Positions 9,395 through 16,224 of a stretch of DNA of 30,213 bases are shown here, in pieces. Source of the stretch: Methanoculleus marisnigri (GTDB taxonomy: Archaea > Halobacteriota > Methanomicrobia > Methanomicrobiales > Methanoculleaceae); NCBI GenBank assembly GCA_002503885.1, contig DASQ01000048.1, positions 1 through 30,213 of the forward strand, read 5' to 3'. The notes beneath the pieces were generated by a model. It made no database searches. It was not told the DNA's origin and saw only the letters and a list, made by a program, of their open reading frames with translations. How positions within the stretch are numbered: position 1 is the first letter of the stretch; every line of letters begins with the position of its first letter. The position numbers and the translations under genes are program-made.

Positions 9395-9715
9395 TCACCC
9401 CCCGCCGAGCACCTTCACGATCACCGCCACCACCCCGCCGACGACCCCGCCGGCCCCGGCACTCACCTTCGAAAGCCGCCGCTCCTCCCCGGCCTTCTCC
9501 GCCCGCCAGCCCTCGAGCGCCCGGATTCGGCTCTCGAACTCTGTTCCTATAGAACGCCGTTCCTGACGGTGCTCCCGCTCCGGTTCTCGCACCTTCGGTG
9601 CTCAAGCTCCTGCCGGGACGGCAGTCGCACTTACGAACCGTCGCGTCCTGCGTCTCCATCCTCTGGAGCGCCCGGCAGATCCACTTCACGTCCCGGTTCG
9701 TCTCGTAAAACCGAG
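9395..9715 (-). pseudogene. Degenerate copy of the small coiled-coil/membrane protein gene
   Basis: The reverse strand encodes the same C-terminal part as the intact gene at 11812-12057 (RIRALEGWRAEKAGEERR followed by a glycine/valine-rich membrane segment ending KVLGGG). It also encodes the N-terminal block ETNRDVKWICR, but in a different frame. The two halves are separated by about 100 bp of unrelated sequence (about 9541-9641) that is not in the intact copy. The start region also has no good start codon in frame. It is read as a broken paralogue. Confidence 0.72.
9541..9641. repeat. Small palindromic insertion inside the pseudogene
   Basis: About 100 bp present here but missing from the intact paralogue at 11812-12057. 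It contains GAGCACCGAAGGTGC-type palindromes. On the reverse strand it shares words with 19184-19290: GACGGTTCGTA, CGGCAGGAG, and TTGAGCACCG followed by GGTGCG. It may be a short non-autonomous dispersed repeat (REP or MITE-like). The exact ends are uncertain by several bases. Confidence 0.5.
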
Positions 9716-10023
9716 CTACCAGGTGACCTTTTCATTGGTCGTCCTGAGCCCCCTCCCGGTGGATGATAGGGAGACGTAAAATGGCCGGGCGTAAGGGATA
9801 TCGGAAAACTCTCGACAGGAAAAGAACGCTTGCCATGCCATTCGGCCCCGCCCCCCCTGTTCTGGTGACGGTAAGCCCTGAGGAGGGAACTACGGTGCTC
9901 AATGACTCCCTTAGTGCGAGCAAAAGAATTCTGGTAAACCGAAGTGAGATAGACCTGTTTTCCAGGCAGCATCATTTCATAACTACTTTTATGTCTCTTC
10001 TGGCTAACAGGGTTATCTAACAC
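9716..10023. other. Intergenic region with promoter of the AlbA_2 gene
   Basis: No convincing gene. A forward frame of 85 codons (9763-10020) is open, but its composition and lack of a family resemblance argue against coding. CTTTTATG at 9986-9993 is a plausible TATA box about 35 nt before the ATG at 10024, which would give a very short leader. Confidence 0.4.
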
Positions 10024-11493
10024 ATGATTCCGAATGAGGACCCCTCCGTCCAGCTCCCCTTCTGCAACCAACACCCACCTGTGGAGATGATAGCCGAACC
10101 GGACTATCCGGGGCAGTACCCATACGCCTCCCTTGAGGAATTTCTGTCACGGCACGAGGGAAGACACCTCGACTTCAAAGAGACGGTATCGGAACCGTTC
10201 TTCAAACTGCTCTCCGCCTTCTCGAATACCGGGGGCGGGTTCGTCGTGCTCGGGGTCAACGACAAAACCCGCAGAGTAACAGGCTTCGACTGCAGGGGAG
10301 AGAAACTGTCCGAGCTCGCAAACCGGATCAGCGACGGCCTCGGCATACACCCGGTCATCGATGAGATACCCGCGGACGGCAGGACGATCCTCATCCTCAC
10401 GGTAAGCCCCCAGAAAAAGCCGATCTCCTACAGGGGAGTATACTACACCCGGGTCGGCGACACCGTCCGGGAGATCGATCCCGACGAACTCAGGAGAAAG
10501 TTTCTGGAAGACTCCAGCTGGGAGGATCTCGTGGGCGGTTGCACCCTCGATGATATCGACGACGAGACCTTACGGGACTTCATGAACCTGATCAGGGGCC
10601 GTACTGCGGGAAGCGGGATCCCCGACATAAAAGACAAAGAATCCATTCTCAGACGCCTTGGCCTGATCACCCCGGACGGAAACATCACCCATGCTGCATA
10701 CATTCTCTTCGGGAAGAACCCCCAATCCCGTTTGAGGAATACTGAGCTTAAGATTACCCGGATAAACGAAGAGACCGTACTGATCAACCCAAAAGACCTC
10801 TCCGGGAATCTCTTCCAGCTCCTGGAACGTGCGGAAGAGTATCTTCTCACGGCGCAGGCGGTCGTCTACGATCCGTCCGGCAATGTTATCATCGACTCTT
10901 TCAGGAGAAAGGAGATCCCCGAGTACCCGATAGCCGCGCTCCGCGAAGCGCTTCTGAATATGCTTATCCATCGGGACTATTTCGACAGCAGAACTCCGAG
11001 TGTCATACGGATGTATGATGACCATATTCAGTTTCTCAACCCTGCTTGCTTCCCTGCAGGTGTTACACTCGAAAAGATCCTCTCACAGCACTACCCCTAC
11101 CATAGAAACCCGAAGATCGCGGATGTATTTGCAAAAGCAGGGTATGTAGAAAAGTTCGGCACGGGTCTTGAGAGGATTCGGGCCGAACTTTCCCGTGTGG
11201 GGTATCCCCCACCGGAAGTTGACTACTCGCCTATCGGGTTCAGCCTCGTCCTCCGCAAAGATCCGTACACCCGAGAGCAGCTCGCCTCCCTTGGGTTGAA
11301 TGAACGGCAGATCGCTTCCATACACCACCTGAAGAGCGGGGGTTCCATCTCAAATCAGGAGTATCAGCGCCTCTACAATGTTAAGAAGTCGACTGCAACG
11401 CGGGATCTTACAGCCATGGTTCAACGAGGCATTTTCCGTAAAGAGGGAACGGCAGGAGCGGGCGTGCGCTACTCGTTGAGGTACGCAAAGTGA
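10024..11493 (+). CDS. AlbA_2 (Schlafen-like) domain ATP-binding regulator
   Basis: A 489-aa protein of the family often annotated as putative transcriptional regulator or divergent AAA/AlbA_2 protein. The N-terminal AlbA_2 domain (about residues 35-150) has the hallmark HLDFKETVSEPFFKLLSAFSN and GGGFVVLGVND segments. The middle has a GHKL-type ATPase region (about 290-400) with REALLNMLIHRDY and KFGTGLERI, both typical of HATPase_c_4. The last 70 residues look like a winged helix (ISNQEYQRLYNVKKSTATRD). Such proteins are common in defence islands, but the ligand and target are not known here. The ATG at 10024 lacks a clear Shine-Dalgarno and fits a near-leaderless transcript; Met22 is an alternative. 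Confidence 0.85.
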   Translation: MIPNEDPSVQLPFCNQHPPVEMIAEPDYPGQYPYASLEEFLSRHEGRHLDFKETVSEPFFKLLSAFSNTGGGFVVLGVNDKTRRVTGFDCRGEKLSELANRISDGLGIHPVIDEIPADGRTILILTVSPQKKPISYRGVYYTRVGDTVREIDPDELRRKFLEDSSWEDLVGGCTLDDIDDETLRDFMNLIRGRTAGSGIPDIKDKESILRRLGLITPDGNITHAAYILFGKNPQSRLRNTELKITRINEETVLINPKDLSGNLFQLLERAEEYLLTAQAVVYDPSGNVIIDSFRRKEIPEYPIAALREALLNMLIHRDYFDSRTPSVIRMYDDHIQFLNPACFPAGVTLEKILSQHYPYHRNPKIADVFAKAGYVEKFGTGLERIRAELSRVGYPPPEVDYSPIGFSLVLRKDPYTREQLASLGLNERQIASIHHLKSGGSISNQEYQRLYNVKKSTATRDLTAMVQRGIFRKEGTAGAGVRYSLRYAK

Positions 11494-11620
11494 GAGGGAT
11501 CGTAAGATTGCATTATGGAATGAAAACGAATCATAATTGGCCCATAATGGGCTCATCCATGGTTGCAGTGAATACTCGAAACCAGAGCAAGTGCATCCGT
11601 TCTCCTAAAACTACCACTAT

Positions 11621-11640
11621 AGCCTTTTTTTAATTGGCTC
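11621..11640 (+). terminator. T-run terminator after the AlbA_2 gene
   Basis: AGCC, then seven T residues (11625-11631), AATT and GGCT. The T-tract is the kind of signal that ends archaeal transcripts and lies about 130 nt after the stop codon at 11493. The short AGCC/GGCT stem may be incidental. Confidence 0.45.
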
Positions 11641-11659
11641 ACGTCTCCCGCCGATTGCA

Positions 11660-11830
11660 CCCGGTATGCCCCCAACCGTACTCCAGGCAAACCGGGGACC
11701 GAACGGCAGGGCGAAGACGCCATGTCCTTCTACCTTACATTCCTCCGGCGGAGTGGTAACAATGCACCCGAAACACCGTATGGAACAGTCACTCATCCAG
11801 TCTCTCTGGACTTACCCCCCGCCGAGCACC
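11660..11830. repeat. Repeat R1, copy next to the intact small gene
   Basis: About 170 bp resembling 20680-20840. Both share the word AACAATGCACC followed by GAAAC-CCG-ATGG and end in CCCCCCGCCGAGCACC, which is the 3' end of the small membrane-protein gene on the reverse strand. The similarity shows that this gene's 3' flank was duplicated, with the second copy keeping only the tail of the gene. Confidence 0.5.
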
Positions 11831-12057
11831 TTCACCAGCACCGCCACCACCCCGCCCACGACCCCGCCGGCCCCGGCGCTCACCGTCGAGATCCTCCTCT
11901 CCTCGCCGGCCTTCTCCGCCCGCCAGCCCTCCAGCGCCCGGATCCGGGCCTCGAATTCTTCATCCTGCGCCTCCATCTGCCGCAACATCCGGCAGATCCA
12001 CTTCACGTCCCGGTTCGTCTCGTAAACGAGCTCCCGGGTGGTCTTCTCCTCGGCCAT
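11812..12057 (-). CDS. Small coiled-coil protein with one C-terminal membrane segment
   Basis: An 81-aa protein. The first 55 residues are charged and helical (RELVYETNRDVKWICRMLRQ, then EEFEARIRALEGWRAEKAG). The last 20 form a Gly/Val-rich hydrophobic segment (GAGGVVGGVVAVLVKVLGGG) that could span a membrane. The layout resembles XhlA-type or holin-associated small proteins, but I do not recognise the family and assign no function. A damaged paralogue lies at 9395-9715 and a 3' fragment at about 20808-20830. The start follows GGAAGG and CCAGG on the reverse strand. Confidence 0.6.
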   Translation of the reverse strand: MAEEKTTRELVYETNRDVKWICRMLRQMEAQDEEFEARIRALEGWRAEKAGEERRISTVSAGAGGVVGGVVAVLVKVLGGG

Positions 12058-12216
12058 CCTGGTAACCTTCCCGGAGGACAGTAGGACGGAGAACCCAAAA
12101 AGCCTGACCGTAAGGGATATATCAGGGAATCAGACGCAAATCTGCGCCCCCGTAACGTGCGGAGCGGGAAGTCCATGATCGACAGGTGCAGAGGTCACTC
12201 CTCTACCTTTCAAAAA

Positions 12217-12546
12217 TCAAATGTGAAACAATGCACAGAGTTTCGTGTTGACGCTTTCTCTGTAGTGTGTATCAAGCTCACCAAGTTCTGCGATGACCAG
12301 ATCCTTCAAAACAGTGGCTATTTTGTCCAATCGGATCACCGAATCCACCTTTAACCCCGAGTCTTCAAACCCTGGCGTATCCTTCCGGACATGGATCTCC
12401 GCTTCAGTTGTTTGAGGTCGGGTTTGAGAAGAGATAAACGCGAGAATGAAATCAGATCTCCCTTCATAGAGGACGAGGGCAGGACGAAGCTTTGAAGATG
12501 TCAGATCGGTAAAGGGAAATGGAATGAGGACAATCTTTCCTTTCAC
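12217..12546 (-). CDS. PemK/MazF-family toxin (endoribonuclease)
   Basis: A 109-aa protein with the MazF/PemK fold signature: start GKIVLIPFPFTDLTSSKLRPALVL, and the later VDSVIRLDKIATV segment that corresponds to the conserved strand and catalytic region. Members cleave RNA when freed from their antitoxin. It begins with GTG that overlaps the TGA of the antitoxin gene (GTGA, 12543-12546 on the reverse strand), so the two are translationally coupled. Confidence 0.87.
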   Translation of the reverse strand: MKGKIVLIPFPFTDLTSSKLRPALVLYEGRSDFILAFISSQTRPQTTEAEIHVRKDTPGFEDSGLKVDSVIRLDKIATVLKDLVIAELGELDTHYRESVNTKLCALFHI

Positions 12547-12725
12547 AGGTACACGACCTTCGCATCATCAAGGGTATAGATATCTGGTTCGTCCTCGAGA
12601 AATTCTTGCAGGGAACGCTCAGATAACTTCATTATTCCGATAGTTTCATGCTGGCGCATCAACTCGTCAAGCATATTCCTTATTTCTGTCACCCCCTCTT
12701 TGATAACCTCAATATCTGATTTCAT
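12543..12725 (-). CDS. Antitoxin partner of the PemK/MazF toxin
   Basis: A 60-aa protein, helical at the N-terminus and acidic at the C-terminus (EFLEDEPDIYTLDDAKVVYL), directly upstream of the toxin with a 4-bp overlap. It does not match an antitoxin family I know by sequence. The role is inferred from position, size and the acidic tail that usually wraps the toxin. The ATG at 12725 is preceded by a purine-rich AGGGGGAA on the reverse strand, a good ribosome site. Confidence 0.7.
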   Translation of the reverse strand: MKSDIEVIKEGVTEIRNMLDELMRQHETIGIMKLSERSLQEFLEDEPDIYTLDDAKVVYL

Positions 12726-12809
12726 CGCAGTTCCCCCTGCTCGGCACCTTCGTCAGTCTAACAGTAATTACCGTTTCTCTACATAAAGATCACTCCTGAC
12801 TCTCCGGGA

Positions 12810-12851
12810 CCCATGCGATGGGGTGACTGACCCCCCGGCCTCAGTCGGGGG
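12810..12851. other. Cluster of overlapping hairpins between divergent genes
   Basis: CCCAT-GCG-ATGGG (12810-12822), GGGGT-GACTG-ACCCC (12820-12835) and CCCCCG-GCCTCAGT-CGGGGG (12832-12851) follow each other and overlap, so they cannot all form at once. They lie between the antitoxin start (reverse) and the gene at 13004 (forward). Could be a terminator or control element; no T-tract follows. Confidence 0.4.
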
Positions 12852-12948
12852 CCTTCTGCCTGATTTCTGCATAAAACTCAGGCAAAACTCCTGATCGGAG
12901 CCCATTCCCCCCTCCCGATAAAGTCAGGCTAATCCCCTCCCGGGTATA

Positions 12949-12958
12949 CCCTATAATC
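12949..12958 (+). promoter_or_regulatory. TATA-like promoter of the gene at 13004
   Basis: CCCTATAATC lies about 50 nt before the ATG at 13004, leaving a leader of about 25 nt that contains GGAG (12991-12994), 9 nt before the ATG. TATA box, ribosome site and a downstream terminator together mark a well-defined single-gene transcript. Confidence 0.5.
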
Positions 12959-13003
12959 GTCTGTCATATTCCCGGGAAGCCTGGCAGGCAGGAGATACCA
13001 ACC

Positions 13004-13510
13004 ATGGCAGACTTCGTGCAGAAGACCGTGAACAAAACGGCGGTCCGGGACCTCGCCGTCCCGATCGCCACCGTAACGTCGTTTAACACCCTCATCGAGA
13101 GCGTCATCGCCGACAACCCCTTCGGGTGCGTCGGGTATACCGGCTCCGACGGGCAGCCGGTGGCTGCTGTCGTCCGGAACCGCGAGCACTACACCGCGAA
13201 GGTGAACTTCCTCGACGGCGAGGGCAAGCGGGTGGGCAACGTCTCCCTCCAGTCCCCGACGATCGCCGCGTTCGAGGCGAACGCCGCGGAGGTCCTCAAC
13301 AACGCGGCCCTTGCGACCGCGATGGGCGGCGAGGCCGTCCGCAACGGCCCCGGCGAGACCTACTACGCTCAGCTCAAGTGCCACGACCCGTCGGGTGATG
13401 ACTATTACGTCACCTTCACCCGGACGACCGTCCGGCTCTCGTCCTACCAGGACGATGCCATCCGGACCGCGGTCGAGACCTGGGCCGACGCCGTCGGCGC
13501 ACTGGCGTGA
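13004..13510 (+). CDS. Unrecognised 168-aa protein, own transcription unit
   Basis: I do not recognise the family. The protein is soluble, beta-rich in appearance and has alternating segments (FNTLIESVIADNPFGCVGY, EHYTAKVNFLDGEGKRVGNV, TYYAQLKCHDPSGDDYYVTF) with no signal peptide or membrane segment. It has its own TATA box, a strong GGAG site and a GC-hairpin/T-run terminator directly after the stop, and very GC-rich third positions, all of which suggest a well-expressed gene. It sits between two oppositely oriented PemK-type modules. A structural protein of a virus or a secreted-particle component is one guess, with no direct support. Confidence 0.72.
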   Translation: MADFVQKTVNKTAVRDLAVPIATVTSFNTLIESVIADNPFGCVGYTGSDGQPVAAVVRNREHYTAKVNFLDGEGKRVGNVSLQSPTIAAFEANAAEVLNNAALATAMGGEAVRNGPGETYYAQLKCHDPSGDDYYVTFTRTTVRLSSYQDDAIRTAVETWADAVGALA

Positions 13511-13540
13511 AGGGGGCTCTTCCCCCCGCTCAATTTTTCT
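13511..13540 (+). terminator. Hairpin and T-run terminator
   Basis: GGGGG-CTCTT-CCCCC followed by GCTCAATTTTTCT, starting immediately after the TGA of the gene at 13004-13510. Confidence 0.6.
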
Positions 13541-13641
13541 CAGTGCCGGGGCACAGATCGCCCCGGTAAACAACCCTTCTTCAGACAGAGATATGTAGAT
13601 TGAAGCACCAGAGGATCATATACCGCAGAGGTGAGGCTGCC

Positions 13642-13842
13642 ATGACCCAGGTCAAAGAGGAGATCATCAGAGAGCTCGACGACCTCCCACCCCGGACATA
13701 CGGTGAGGTGCTGGATTTCATCCGGTTCCTCAAGTCCCGGCGCCGGAAGACCGCCCCCGCCGACACCGCCCTCGCGAGCGAGCCTGCGCTCCGGAAAGAC
13801 TGGCTCCGGCCCGAGGAGGAAGAGGCGTGGAAGGATCTGTAA
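13642..13842 (+). CDS. DUF2281-like antitoxin
   Basis: A 66-aa protein (MTQVKEEIIRELDDLPPRTYGEVLDFIRFLKSRR...). The pattern of a short helix, LPP, then E(V/L)LDFIRFLK is that of the DUF2281-like small antitoxins paired with MazF/PemK toxins. The ATG at 13642 is preferred over an upstream TTG/ATG in the same frame because GTGAGG (13631-13636) lies 5 nt before it. The acidic, tryptophan-containing tail (RPEEEEAWKDL) is the likely toxin-binding part. It overlaps the toxin gene by 16 bp. Confidence 0.78.
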   Translation: MTQVKEEIIRELDDLPPRTYGEVLDFIRFLKSRRRKTAPADTALASEPALRKDWLRPEEEEAWKDL

Positions 13843-14162
13843 AAGGGGATGTCGTCATTGTACCGTTTCCTTTCTCGGACCTCTCAACCGTGAAACGGCG
13901 CCCGGCTCTTGTTGTCGCGGTGCCCGGCGGGGACGACGTCATCCTCTGCCAGATCACGAGCCAGCAGGTCCGGGATCGCTACGCCGTCGGTATCACCGAC
14001 ATGGATTTTACGGAGGGAACGCTCCACAAACCAAGTAACGTCCGGCCAAACCGGCTCGTTTCTGCCAGTACCAACCTGTTCCTCTACCGGGCCGGCCGTC
14101 TCAACGACCAGACACTTGCATCGGTCATCGATCGGATCGTCGAGATCCTGCAGGCAGAGTAA
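13827..14162 (+). CDS. PemK/MazF-family toxin (endoribonuclease)
   Basis: A 111-aa protein that starts with GTG inside the antitoxin gene. Family features: GDVVIVPFPFSDLSTVKRRPALVV at the N-terminus, an ILCQITSQ strand, and SNVRPNRLVSAS in the conserved second block. A purine-rich GAGGAGGAAGAGG (13813-13825) directly precedes the start. It shares the fold and the PFPFxDL motif with the toxin at 12217-12546 but is clearly a different member. Confidence 0.9.
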   Translation: MEGSVKGDVVIVPFPFSDLSTVKRRPALVVAVPGGDDVILCQITSQQVRDRYAVGITDMDFTEGTLHKPSNVRPNRLVSASTNLFLYRAGRLNDQTLASVIDRIVEILQAE

Positions 14163-14244
14163 CTTCCTGCCCCAACGTTCTGCCGGGAACCTGCAGCTGC
14201 AGCCTTCACGTCATCCTTCACTTTCAGCCCGCGCACGGCCGGCA

Positions 14245-14254
14245 TTTAACAATA
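14245..14254 (+). promoter_or_regulatory. TATA-like promoter of the cdc6/orc1 gene
   Basis: TTTAACAATA lies 22-31 nt before the ATG at 14276. That distance would start transcription at or next to the ATG, and there is no Shine-Dalgarno, so a leaderless mRNA is likely. Confidence 0.45.
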
Positions 14255-14275
14255 CCCTCTTCTCCAGACTCTCCT

Positions 14276-15455
14276 ATGACGCATTCCCCCCTTCTCCGCC
14301 ACGACGAGACCCTCTTCCGCGACCGTGACGCCTTCGAGCCCGCGTTCGTCCCCGACCACCTCCACCACCGCGACGCCCAGACCCAGGAACTCGCCTTCCT
14401 TATCCGACCGGCCCTCCAGGGCGGGAGCGCTCTCTCCGCCGTCCTCCGCGGCCCGCCCGGGGACCGGGAAGACCACCACCGTCCGCCGGATCTTTCGCGA
14501 GGTCGCCGGAACCACCCGGCGAATCGTCCCGGCCTACGTCAACTGCCGCCACGACCGCACGCCGCTCGCCGTCTACCGGAGCATCTTCAAAGCCCTCCTC
14601 GGCTACGCCCCGCCGCCGACCGGGTGGCACCTCGACGATATCAAAGAGGGGATCGCGACCCGGCTCCACGACGATGACGCAGCCCTCATCGTCTGCCTCG
14701 ACGACGCGAACGAGCTCATCGCGGCCGGGACCTACAACACCCTCCTCTACCAGATCCTCCGGCTCTACGAGAAGTGCGACGTCAAAAAACCCGGGGTCTT
14801 TGCGGTCACGAGCGATCTTGCCCTGAACCTCTACGCCGAGGCCGACGAGAGTGTCCGGTCGGTCTTCCACCCGACCGAGGTCACCTTCCTGCCCTATACC
14901 CACGTTGAGGTCCGGGAGATCCTCGCCGACCGCGTCCGGCAGGGGCTCTACCCGCGGGTGGTCTCGAAGGCCCTCCTCGACCGTATCGCGCGGATCGCTG
15001 CCAGCGAACAGGACGTCCGGGTCGGGATCGACCTTGTCCGGACAGCAGTCCTCCGGGCGGAGAAGGACGGCCGCCGCCGGGTCACCCCCGGCGACGTGGC
15101 GGTCGCGACCCCGGGGGTCATCGCACCGGTGCTCCGCAACCGGGCCGCGGGGCTTTCGGACGACGAGCGGGTGCTGCTCCGCCGCATCGCGGAGCGGTCG
15201 CTTGCAGGAGAGGATATGACGGCGGGAACGGTCTTTGAGGCGGCGCAGGACTACCTCCCGGTCGGGAGGACAACCTGGCACGAGCACCTCAACGGGCTCA
15301 TGAAAGCCGGGATCGTCGACCTGGTGCCCGGGCCGGGCCGGGGGAGGGAGCGGGACGTCCGCCTCCGCTACGACCCCGGGGACGTGGCCGCCGCCTGCAT
15401 CGGATCAAAAAACCCCGGATCGATCATCACCCCGGATTTTGCTCGCGATCGGTGA
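14276..15455 (+). CDS. cdc6: Orc1/Cdc6-family replication initiator, apparent frameshift
   Basis: An AAA+ initiator that binds replication origins and loads the MCM helicase. The frame from 14276 gives a normal N-terminus (FVPDHLHHRDAQTQELAFLI) up to LRGPPG, and the next frame continues TGKTTTVRRIF. The two join if one G is removed from the GGGG run at 14459-14462, exactly in Walker A. The corrected protein is about 392 aa, normal for the family. Walker B is LIVCLDDANEL, sensor 1 is FAVTSDL, and a winged helix ends the protein (TWHEHLNGLMKAGIVD). Either the base is a sequencing error or the gene is a recent pseudogene. It leads the replication module that follows. Confidence 0.85.
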
Positions 15456-15491
15456 TTCCTGCCTGTTCTTTCGAAATATCTCATTTTGATA

Positions 15492-15520
15492 AAGCAACGT
15501 TTAAATAGGCTCCGTTGCTT
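15492..15520 (+). promoter_or_regulatory. Promoter with TATA box inside an inverted-repeat operator
   Basis: AAGCAACG (15492-15499) and CGTTGCTT (15513-15520) are perfect 8-bp inverted arms. The 13-nt spacer between them holds the TATA box TTTAAATA (15500-15507). Transcription would start near 15530, giving a leader of about 75 nt before the ATG at 15608. A protein bound to both arms would cover the TATA box, so this looks like an autorepressed promoter for the three-gene rep operon. Confidence 0.7.
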
Positions 15521-15554
15521 AATTCAGGGCCATCTGCTCACCTTTTTATCTGAC

Positions 15555-15598
15555 GGCTCCCGATGATGGTGCATGCACCGGGAGCCCGGTGCAGGGAG
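15555..15598 (+). promoter_or_regulatory. Leader with two mutually exclusive hairpins and the ribosome site
   Basis: Hairpin A pairs GGCTCCCG (15555-15562) with CGGGAGCC (15579-15586). Hairpin B pairs TGCACCGG (15574-15581) with CCGGTGCA (15586-15593). They share 15579-15586, so only one can form. Hairpin B ends right at the ribosome site GGGAG (15594-15598), 9 nt before ATG 15608. The layout suggests translational or copy-number control of the rep operon; the ligand or trigger is unknown. Confidence 0.55.
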
Positions 15599-15607
15599 TT
15601 ATCAGAA

Positions 15608-15889
15608 ATGCAACACGACACCAGACCCGAGGAGAACAAAACCCCGGGAGGAACCGAACCGAAAACCAGAGGCGGCAGCCCGGATCCAAAGTGCCACCAC
15701 GCGCTCCGCCAGGCCGCCACTGGTACATCTGCCCCGGAAGAGATAAACGTCTCGCCGGTCCCGCTCTTCCTCGTCCCGCAGGCGGTCGCCGCCGAGATCC
15801 GGCGCCACGGCCGGGCGGTCCGCGAGATCACCGTCCGCCGGACCCGCAACCACCAGTACACGATCACCGTCGGGCGGGGCCGGCCATGA
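15608..15889 (+). CDS. Small unrecognised protein, first gene of the rep operon
   Basis: A 93-aa protein I do not recognise. The first 45 residues are polar and probably disordered (MQHDTRPEENKTPGGTEPKT...). The rest looks like a compact alpha/beta piece (PVPLFLVPQAVAAEIRRHG, then ITVRRTRNHQYTITVGRG). ATG 15608 is chosen over 15563 because GGGAG lies 9 nt upstream and the earlier ATG falls inside a leader hairpin. Its TGA overlaps the start of the next gene (ATGATG). A DNA-binding regulator acting on the operator at 15492-15520 is possible but unproved. Confidence 0.6.
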   Translation: MQHDTRPEENKTPGGTEPKTRGGSPDPKCHHALRQAATGTSAPEEINVSPVPLFLVPQAVAAEIRRHGRAVREITVRRTRNHQYTITVGRGRP

Positions 15890-16224
15890 TGGAGCCCGGC
15901 ACCCTCGCCTGTACGGCGATGGGCGGGCTCATCGTCCACGTCGAGGCGGAGCGCTGCCGGATCGCGCCCGATGACGTGAGAAGCCTGATCTTCTCCGGCC
16001 GCCCGGCCCCGATCACATGCGAACGGGTGCGGCGCAGGGGCGGCATCGTCGCGGGCGAGGTGACGATCGAGGGGCACGCGGCGGTGAACCCGGCAGGGAG
16101 AGCGGTGGTGATCCACCTCCGGGCCGGTTGCTGGATCGTCCCGCTCGTCAGCCTCCAGCGCGTCGCCCGCGGAGAGGCGGCGAGCGCTCCTCTCTTTCCC
16201 CTGGTCCTGGAGGATATATGTTAG
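15886..16224 (+). CDS. Small unrecognised protein, second gene of the rep operon
   Basis: A 112-aa protein (or 111 aa from the adjacent ATG at 15889), mostly beta strands by appearance: GGLIVHVEAERCRIA, ITCERVRRRGGIVAGEVTIEG, AVVIHLRAGCWIVPLVSLQRV. No known motif. It overlaps the gene before it and the rep gene after it (stop TAG at 16222-16224, rep ATG at 16218), so the three are translationally coupled. It is likely to act with the replication protein, as helper or regulator; this is inference from coupling only. Confidence 0.6.
   Translation: MMEPGTLACTAMGGLIVHVEAERCRIAPDDVRSLIFSGRPAPITCERVRRRGGIVAGEVTIEGHAAVNPAGRAVVIHLRAGCWIVPLVSLQRVARGEAASAPLFPLVLEDIC

Noticed and set aside
9763..10020. 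Open frame of 85 codons before the AlbA_2 gene
   Set aside because: No family resemblance, and it covers the likely TATA box of the next gene.
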